Source: DASWHF01 sp036393295 (GTDB taxonomy: Bacteria; Pseudomonadota; Gammaproteobacteria; Acidiferrobacterales; UBA6901). Taken from it: DNA of 5,290 nucleotides. The translations under genes and the position numbers were made by a program. The stretch spans positions 1 to 5,290 of the forward strand of contig DASWHF010000054.1 in the NCBI GenBank assembly GCA_036393295.1, read 5' to 3'. Shown here piece after piece: positions 1 to 5,290 of the stretch. The notes under the pieces are model-generated. The model was not told the DNA's origin, did not search any database, and saw only the letters and a list, made by a program, of their open reading frames with translations. The stretch's first letter is position 1; every line of letters starts with the position of its first letter.

Positions 1-1245
1 TCGGCCGCCGACCTGTTGGGCGGCACGGTCGATGCCGCGCTGCTGCGGGACAAGTTCGTGCTGCTCGGCGTCACCGGGCAGGGGCTGGTCGACCAGCCGG
101 TGACGCCGAGGGGTGACCGCATTCCCGGCGTCGAGATCCGCGCCCAGCTGCTCGAAAACATCTTCGACGGTTCGTGGCTGTACCGGCCAGGCTGGGTGCA
201 CTGGGTCGAGTCGGCGCTGTTCCTGCTGATGTCGGTGGCCTTTGTCAGACGCATTCCCAGGGGCACTCCGGCGCAGGCATTCGGGCTGCTGGCCGCGGTG
301 CTAGTGGCAGCGGGGCTCGCCGGGCTGGTCGCCTTCAATGCAGGTCTGCTCTTAGACACGGCAAGCGCCGCGGCCGGCGCGACGCTGGTGTTCACGCTCG
401 TGCTCGGCGCGGTGCTGGCCGAGAGCCAGCGCCAGCGGCGCGACCTGGACCAGCGCCTGCAGGGGGAGCGCGAGGCCGCGGCGCGGCTGACCGGCGAGCT
501 CGAAACGGCGCGGCGCGTCCAGCTCGGGATGCTGCCCGAGTCGCCGGGCGTGCTCGCCGGCGACCGCAGGGTCGATCTCAAGGCCTTCATGGAACCCGCG
601 CGCACGGTCGGCGGCGACCTCTACGATTTCTTCCTGCTCGACGAGCGCACGCTGTTCGTGATGATCGGCGACGTCTCGGGCAAGGGCCTCGGCGCGGCCA
701 TGTTCATGGCCCTGATCAAGTCGCTGTGCAAGAGCGCCGTGCTGCGGCACCCGCACGCGCTCGAGCAGGCGCTGGCGCAGGCCGAATCCGAGATCCGGCG
801 CGAGAATCCGGAATCGCTGTTCGTGACGATGCTGGTGCTGAGCCTGGACCTCGAGACCGGCGACCTGATCTTCTGCAACGCTGGACACGATCCGATCTAC
901 GGGCTGCGCCCCGGCCAGCTCGCACGCCGGATCGACCACGGCGGGCGGCCGCCGCTGTGCGTACTCGAGGGCTACCCGTATCCGCTGGGCCGCGACCGGC
1001 TGGTGCCCGGCGAGCAACTGTGCCTGACCACCGATGGCATCACCGAAGCGGCCAACGCGGACGGCCAGCTCTACGGCCGCCAGCGCCTGGAGGCCGTCTT
1101 CGCGAGCCGCAAGGGCGAGGATCCGGCGGCGCTCGTCGAGGCCGTGCGGCGGGACGTGCTGGAGTTCGTGCAGGGCGCCGAGCCGGCCGACGACATGTCC
1201 GTGCTCGCGCTGCGCTGGAACGGGGGCAACCTGCGTGCGGGCTGA
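1..1245 (+). CDS. CHASE2-domain membrane sensor with SpoIIE/PP2C serine phosphatase output (5'-truncated)
   Basis: The reading frame is open from the first base, so the N-terminus and most of the sensor domain lie outside the window; 414 residues are visible. Residues 1-60 look like the end of a CHASE2 extracytoplasmic sensor (a KFVLLGVT strand, then LVDQPVTP and IPGVEIRAQLLENI). Three hydrophobic helices follow (about 66-82, 92-112, 121-140), then a charged coiled-coil-like linker (about 141-178), then a full SpoIIE-type PP2C domain to the C-terminus. The expected metal-binding acidic positions are present: D206 in GGDLYD, D224 in GDVSGKG, D345 in TTDGITEA, and D397/D398 in DDMS, so an active protein-serine phosphatase is predicted. 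In this family the usual substrate is a phosphorylated STAS anti-anti-sigma protein. The RsbW-like kinase gene at 2415-2861 fits that role, but the pairing is inferred. An internal TTG at 16 is not the start, because the domain continues upstream of it. Confidence 0.9.
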   Translation, partial: SAADLLGGTVDAALLRDKFVLLGVTGQGLVDQPVTPRGDRIPGVEIRAQLLENIFDGSWLYRPGWVHWVESALFLLMSVAFVRRIPRGTPAQAFGLLAAVLVAAGLAGLVAFNAGLLLDTASAAAGATLVFTLVLGAVLAESQRQRRDLDQRLQGEREAAARLTGELETARRVQLGMLPESPGVLAGDRRVDLKAFMEPARTVGGDLYDFFLLDERTLFVMIGDVSGKGLGAAMFMALIKSLCKSAVLRHPHALEQALAQAESEIRRENPESLFVTMLVLSLDLETGDLIFCNAGHDPIYGLRPGQLARRIDHGGRPPLCVLEGYPYPLGRDRLVPGEQLCLTTDGITEAANADGQLYGRQRLEAVFASRKGEDPAALVEAVRRDVLEFVQGAEPADDMSVLALRWNGGNLRAG

Positions 1246-1249
1246 GGCC

Positions 1250-1873
1250 CTAGCGGACGATGACTTCGACCCGGCGGTTGGCGGCCTCGGCCTCGCCGTC
1301 GGCGGTTTCGATGACCGGCTGGCGCTCGCCCATGCCGATGGCCGTAACCGCTTCGGGCTTGGCGCCCTTGTCGATCAGCAGCCGCCGGACGTGCTCGGCG
1401 CGCTTCAGCGAGAGGGCGTCGTTGTTCTCCGGCGTGCCCATGCGGTCGGTGTGACCGACGACATCGATCTCGGCGGCTTCCCAGTTCGCGGCTTCGGCGA
1501 GCACCTGGTCGAGCCTGGCGCTCGATTCGGGCGTCAGCGTCTGGTTGGCGAGCACGAAATGCAGCGTAAAGGCCATCGACTTGCGCGGCAGGGCGGCGCT
1601 GGCCTGGGCGAACTTCCGCTGGACCTCCTCGGCGCTCAGCGACGTGCGGTGCACGTGGCCGCGGCTCTTCACCCGCGCCGTCGCATAGGCGCTGTCGAGC
1701 ACCTGCCGCTCCTCGCCCTTGGCGACCACCACCGCGCCCACGTGGCCGTCGTGCCGGCTGGGTACGACGACCACCAAGGTTTCAGGCCCTGATGGTTTCC
1801 ACAGCCAGCAGCACCCCGGCAGGACGGCCAGCGCGAGCGCCAGCGCGAGCGTGCGTCCCAGGACGCGGATCAT
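1250..1873 (-). CDS. OmpA-family peptidoglycan-binding outer-membrane lipoprotein
   Basis: 207 residues. The N-terminus is a lipoprotein signal peptide: basic R3/R7, an Ala/Leu-rich core, and the lipobox L18-P19-G20-C21, so Cys21 should be lipidated. The residue after it is not Asp, which suggests sorting to the outer membrane. Residues about 25-98 form a poorly recognised stretch containing ETLVVVVPSRHDGHVGAV. Residues about 100-207 are an OmpA C-terminal domain with the diagnostic pattern around GHTDRMG, N151, LSLKRAEHVRRLL and the closing ANRRVEVIV. D143 and R158 match the Asp and Arg that in this family bind the diaminopimelate of peptidoglycan. The likely role is anchoring the outer membrane to the wall or carrying an envelope sensor. 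The start ATG overlaps the TGA of the upstream FecR-domain gene (ATGA), so translation is probably coupled; its own ribosome-binding site is weak. The TAG stop lies 4 bp from the stop of the convergent phosphatase gene, with no terminator hairpin visible between them. Confidence 0.9.
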   Translation of the reverse strand: MIRVLGRTLALALALAVLPGCCWLWKPSGPETLVVVVPSRHDGHVGAVVVAKGEERQVLDSAYATARVKSRGHVHRTSLSAEEVQRKFAQASAALPRKSMAFTLHFVLANQTLTPESSARLDQVLAEAANWEAAEIDVVGHTDRMGTPENNDALSLKRAEHVRRLLIDKGAKPEAVTAIGMGERQPVIETADGEAEAANRRVEVIVR

Positions 1874-2325
1874 CGATCCGCGTTGGCGTTGGTCACCTCG
1901 ACGAAAAATTCGGTGCCACGCACGCCGAGAATCGAGGTCGGCGTGTGGATGCGCATGGCCTCGGGCGACTTCGTGACGATCTTGCCGGACACCGCAGACA
2001 GCGTGCCGCGGTTCAGCGTCGCTTCGAGCGCGTCGGCGGCCTGCCTGGCGCCGAACGAGAACAGGCTGATGTCGAGCGAGCTGTCGGGGCCGAGCGAAAG
2101 CAGGGAATTGTCGCGGAACGCGATCCCGACGGAGCCGTCGGCCCGGGTCAGGATCCGGTCGGACTGCTGAACCGGCGTGCCGGCGGGGGCGGCCAGTTCC
2201 TGGCCGTCGCGCACGATCACCACGCCGCCCTTGGACGTCTTGACCTGGCCCACATCGGCTGCGGCGGCGGCCGGAGCCAGCACCAGCAGCATCAGCAGGA
2301 CGCTCATCTTTCGCAGTTGTCTCAT
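1870..2325 (-). CDS. Secreted FecR-domain protein
   Basis: 151 residues from the chosen ATG. The frame is open 45 bp further upstream to an ATG at 2370, but the start at 2325 is preferred because a strong GGGGAGAG ribosome-binding site lies 5 nt before it and a clean signal peptide follows (MRQLRK, a Met/Leu/Val core, then a run of alanines with likely cleavage before DVGQV). The mature part is a FecR domain: GTPVQQSDRILTRADGSVGI, then FRDNSLLSLGPDSSLDI, then GTLSAVSGKIVTKSP and TPTSILGVRGTEFFVEV. It has neither the cytoplasmic anti-sigma N-terminus nor the transmembrane helix of true FecR, so it is expected to be a free periplasmic protein. From memory, such short FecR-domain proteins often sit beside CHASE2 sensors and OmpA-type proteins in proteobacteria. 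It is first in a two-gene unit with the lipoprotein and may supply a ligand or partner for the CHASE2 sensor, but that is speculation. Confidence 0.85.
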   Translation of the reverse strand: MRQLRKMSVLLMLLVLAPAAAAADVGQVKTSKGGVVIVRDGQELAAPAGTPVQQSDRILTRADGSVGIAFRDNSLLSLGPDSSLDISLFSFGARQAADALEATLNRGTLSAVSGKIVTKSPEAMRIHTPTSILGVRGTEFFVEVTNANADR

Positions 2326-2414
2326 GTCGGCTCTCCCCGTTTGGCCAGGCGCTGCCTGACGCGGTCCCATAGTAGCCGCCGGCCCGGCGCCGGGCGCGGT
2401 GAACCAGGTCTCAG
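2326..2414. promoter_or_regulatory. Divergent intergenic region with two inverted repeats
   Basis: This 89-bp gap separates the diverging FecR-domain and HATPase genes and should hold the promoters of both. It contains the inverted repeat CAGGC-gct-GCCTG (2346-2358) and the perfect 14-bp palindrome GCCCGGCGCCGGGC (2382-2395). On the minus strand TACTAT (2374-2369) is a possible -10 for the FecR-domain gene, 4 of 6 to consensus, but no acceptable -35 lies at 16-18 bp, where the palindrome sits instead. No convincing plus-strand promoter was found. The palindromes could be operator sites, or only products of high GC. Confidence 0.35.
2331..2338 (-). promoter_or_regulatory. Ribosome-binding site deciding the FecR-domain gene start
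   Basis: On the minus strand the sequence reads GGGGAGAG, then 5 nt, then ATG at 2325. This is the clearest Shine-Dalgarno match among the left-hand genes. It supports the start at 2325 over the upstream in-frame ATG at 2370. Confidence 0.7.
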
Positions 2415-2861
2415 GTGACCGCCGAACGGCAGCGTTTCCGGGCGCGGGCGGATGCCCTGCCGCGGGTCTGCGCGTTCGTGGAGCGGCGCTGCCGCGAGCT
2501 CGGGGCCGGCCGCCAGGCGACCCTGCGGCTCATCCTGGTCGCCGAGGAGCTGTTCATCAACACGGTGATCCACGGCTACGGCGGCGACAGCCGCCGGCAG
2601 GTGGCCCTGGTGGTCCGCGACGCGGGGGCCGAGATCGAGCTGATCGCGGAGGATGGTGCCGCGGCCTTCGACCCCTTCGACCGCGTCCCGCAGCCGGTCG
2701 CGGTCGCCGACCCGCGGGATGCCGCCCTCGGCGGGCTCGGGCGGGCGCTGGTGGCCGGTGTGTCGTCCCGGTACAGCTACGAGCGGCGCGGGCAGCGCAA
2801 CCGGGTCACGGTCGGCGTGCTGAAACGCGAAACGCGGCCACTGCGCCCGGCAGGAAAATAG
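2415..2861 (+). CDS. RsbW/SpoIIAB-like HATPase, anti-sigma-factor kinase family
   Basis: 148 residues with a GTG start. An in-frame TGA at 2400-2402 leaves GTG 2415 as the only plausible start near the N-terminus; only a weak AGG precedes it. The protein is a stand-alone GHKL ATPase of the RsbW/SpoIIAB size class. The N-box is in LVAEELFINTVIHGYG, with E44, E45 and N49 as the expected catalytic and Mg-binding residues. The G1 box is AEDGAAAFDPF with D80, and the G2-like glycine motif is GGLGRALV (106-112). The end has the usual aromatic/basic strand pattern SYERRGQRNRVTV. Family members phosphorylate a STAS antagonist and bind a sigma factor or another output protein. Here the phosphatase at 1-1245 would reverse the phosphorylation, but no STAS gene is visible. 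A sigma factor as target is not shown; some proteobacterial homologues regulate other outputs. The carA promoter starts about 10 bp after its stop. Confidence 0.85.
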   Translation: MTAERQRFRARADALPRVCAFVERRCRELGAGRQATLRLILVAEELFINTVIHGYGGDSRRQVALVVRDAGAEIELIAEDGAAAFDPFDRVPQPVAVADPRDAALGGLGRALVAGVSSRYSYERRGQRNRVTVGVLKRETRPLRPAGK

Positions 2862-2872
2862 GAAAAAGCGCT

Positions 2873-2900
2873 TTCACTCGCTGCGCGCGTCGGGTAAAAT
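2873..2900 (+). promoter_or_regulatory. Sigma70-type promoter of carAB
   Basis: TTCACT (2873-2878, 4 of 6 to the -35 consensus), a 16-bp spacer, and TAAAAT (2895-2900, 5 of 6 to the -10 consensus), preceded by CGGG. Transcription should begin near 2906-2908. An A-rich run just upstream (about 2853-2867), unusual in this GC-rich DNA, could act as an UP element. The 10-bp palindrome AAAGCGCTTT (2865-2874) overlaps the left edge of the -35. No arginine-repressor box of the E. coli kind was seen. Start site and strength are inferred. Confidence 0.65.
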
Positions 2901-2906
2901 GCTCGC

Positions 2907-2970
2907 CTAATCCTGAACGGGGGCCCAACACGGAAATTGGCCCCCGTTTCTGTGTCCACTACCGGATTAG
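2907..2970 (+). promoter_or_regulatory. Structured carA leader: outer stem enclosing the hairpin
   Basis: CTAATCC at 2907-2913 is exactly complementary to GGATTAG at 2964-2970. The first arm falls at the predicted 5' end of the carA transcript and the second ends 9 nt before the carA ATG. The strong hairpin at 2916-2948 lies inside this pair. The second arm contains the only purine-rich, Shine-Dalgarno-like GGA close to carA, so pairing might affect both termination and translation. A 7-bp match can arise by chance in a region of this size, so confidence is limited. Confidence 0.4.
2916..2948 (+). terminator. Strong leader hairpin before carA (attenuator or terminator)
   Basis: AACGGGGGCC (2916-2925) and GGCCCCCGTT (2939-2948) form a perfect 10-bp inverted repeat around a 13-base loop. 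Two more A-T pairs are possible inside if one C is bulged. The stem runs straight into TTTCTGTGT, so the whole looks like an intrinsic terminator with a weak U-tract. It lies downstream of the predicted carA promoter and upstream of carA, so it would act on carAB transcripts as well as on read-through from the HATPase gene. There is no room for a leader-peptide gene between the predicted start site and the stem. Confidence 0.6.
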
Positions 2971-2979
2971 ACGCTCTCG

Positions 2980-4147
2980 ATGAAACCTACCGTCCCGGCA
3001 CTTCTCGCCCTCGCGGACGGTTCTATTTTCAGCGGCATTTCCATCGGCGTCGACGGGATCACGGTCGGCGAGGTGGTGTTCAACACCGCCATGACCGGCT
3101 ACCAGGAGATCCTGACCGATCCCTCCTACCGCGAGCAGATCGTCACGCTGACCTATCCGCACATCGGCAATGTCGGCACCAACGCCGAGGACGCCGAATC
3201 CGAAAAGGTCCAGCTCGCCGGCCTGGTGCTGCGCGAAGCGCCGCGGCCGGCCTCGAATTTCCGCTCGACCCAGGATTTTGCCGAATACCTGCGCGGCCAC
3301 AAGGTCGTGGGGATCGCGGAGATCGACACGCGCCGCCTGACGCGGATCCTGCGCGACAAGGGCGCCCAGAACGGCTGCCTGATGGCCGGGTCGGCCGACG
3401 CGGCGCTGGCGCTGCGCAGGGCCCGCGAGTTTCCGGGCCTGAAGGGCATGGACCTGGCCAAGGTCGTCAGCTGCCGCGAGCCCTATGCCTGGACCCGCAG
3501 CAGCTGGGAGCTGGCCAGCAACCGCGAGGGTGTCCGCGAGGGCGGGCGGTTCCATGTCGTGGCCTGCGATTTCGGCGTCAAGCGCAACATCCTGCGGCTG
3601 TTGGTGAACCGCGGTTGCCGCGTGACGGTGGTCCCGGCGCAGACCAGCGCGGCGGAGGTCCTCAAGCTTCAGCCCGACGGCGTCCTGCTGACCAACGGCC
3701 CGGGCGACCCGGAGCCCTGCGATTACGCGATCAGCGCCGCGCGCGAATTCCTGGCGCGCAAGCTGCCGGTGTTCGGCATCTGCCTCGGCCACCAGATCCT
3801 GGGGCTGGCCGTCGGCGCGAGGACGCTGAAGATGAAGTTCGGCCACCACGGCGCCAACCACCCGGTGCAGGACCTCGAATCCGGCCGCGTGCTGATCACC
3901 AGCCAGAACCATGGTTTCGCGGTCGACGAAGCGACCCTGCCGGAAAACGCGACCGTCACGCACCGCTCGCTGTTCGACGGCAGCAACCAGGGCCTGCGCG
4001 TGCTCGACGCGCCGGCCTTCAGCTTCCAGGGCCACCCCGAAGCCTCGCCCGGCCCGCACGACGTGGACTACCTGTTCGACCGGTTCATCGCCCTGATGGA
4101 ATCGGCCCGCGCGACGGGCGGCGAGCCGGCCACGCGCGAGGCCTCGC

Positions 4148-4155
<8 letters not shown>
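2980..4155 (+). CDS. carA: Carbamoyl-phosphate synthase small (glutaminase) subunit
   Basis: 391 residues, full length for CarA. It hydrolyses glutamine and passes ammonia to CarB for carbamoyl phosphate, the precursor of pyrimidines and arginine, in the cytoplasm. The N-terminal CPSase small-chain domain (about 6-135) holds the family signatures VGEVVFNTAMTGYQEILTDP and YPHIGNVGTN. The class I glutamine amidotransferase domain (about 191-375) holds the nucleophile Cys268 in FGICLGHQ and His352/Glu354 in FQGHPEAS, giving a complete catalytic triad. The ATG at 2980 fits the usual CarA N-terminus, although the Shine-Dalgarno match is poor (GGA about 14 nt upstream). The gene follows its own promoter and hairpin leader, and its last 8 bp overlap carB, so the two subunits are made from one message. 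Long frames on both strands across this gene are shadows of it. Confidence 0.98.
4138..4141 (+). promoter_or_regulatory. Ribosome-binding site of carB inside carA
   Basis: GAGG lies 6 nt before the carB ATG at 4148, within the last codons of carA. Together with the 8-bp gene overlap it supports this start and suggests coupled translation of the two subunits. Confidence 0.55.

Positions 4156-5290
<1,135 letters not shown>

Noticed and set aside
1246..1249. Bidirectional terminator between the convergent phosphatase and lipoprotein genes
   Set aside because: Only 4 bp separate the stop codons and I see no hairpin with a T-run there.
1830..1851. Direct repeat of AGCGCGAGCG at a 12-bp period
   Set aside because: It encodes the alternating Leu/Ala core of the lipoprotein signal peptide and needs no other explanation.
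2326..2370. 15-residue N-terminal extension of the FecR-domain protein from ATG 2370
   Set aside because: It would place a polar stretch before the signal peptide, while a strong ribosome-binding site sits just before the ATG at 2325.
2899..2910. Tiny frame ATG-CTC-GCC-TAA as a carA leader peptide
   Set aside because: Its ATG overlaps the predicted -10 box, so it should not be in the transcript.
2399..2983. 194-codon plus-strand frame overlapping the HATPase gene
   Set aside because: Its translation is low-complexity Arg/Gly/Ala, whereas the 2415 frame gives a clear HATPase with N, G1 and G2 boxes.

Overview
This is a GC-rich (roughly two thirds G+C by eye), densely coded proteobacterial chromosome segment. 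The CarB part is nearly the same, residue for residue, as what I remember of the Escherichia coli protein. That close match, the lipobox lipoprotein and the OmpA-type domain point to a Gram-negative beta- or gammaproteobacterium; the genus cannot be told from this window. I see no tRNA, rRNA, CRISPR array, insertion sequence or phage gene.

Left part (1-2861): four genes that look like a signalling and cell-envelope group. The window opens inside a plus-strand gene for a membrane sensor phosphatase (end of a CHASE2 sensor domain, three membrane helices, a coiled-coil linker, and a complete SpoIIE/PP2C phosphatase domain). It converges, with only 4 bp between stop codons, on a minus-strand pair: a secreted FecR-domain protein followed by an OmpA-type peptidoglycan-binding lipoprotein. 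The pair is joined by an ATGA stop/start overlap. Divergent from that pair, across 89 bp, is a plus-strand gene for an RsbW/SpoIIAB-like HATPase (anti-sigma-factor kinase type). A PP2C phosphatase and an RsbW-like kinase are two of the three usual parts of a partner-switching circuit. The third part, a STAS antagonist, is not in the window.

Right part (2862-5290): the pyrimidine/arginine entry operon carAB, for the two subunits of carbamoyl-phosphate synthase. carA is complete, with its catalytic triad. carB overlaps it by 8 bp and runs off the right edge after 381 codons, inside the first ATP-grasp half. In front of carA lie a good sigma70-type promoter and, between promoter and gene, a strong 10-bp GC hairpin followed by a short T-rich run. 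A second inverted repeat encloses the hairpin. This leader looks like an attenuator or a structured regulatory RNA and is the most interesting non-coding feature here.
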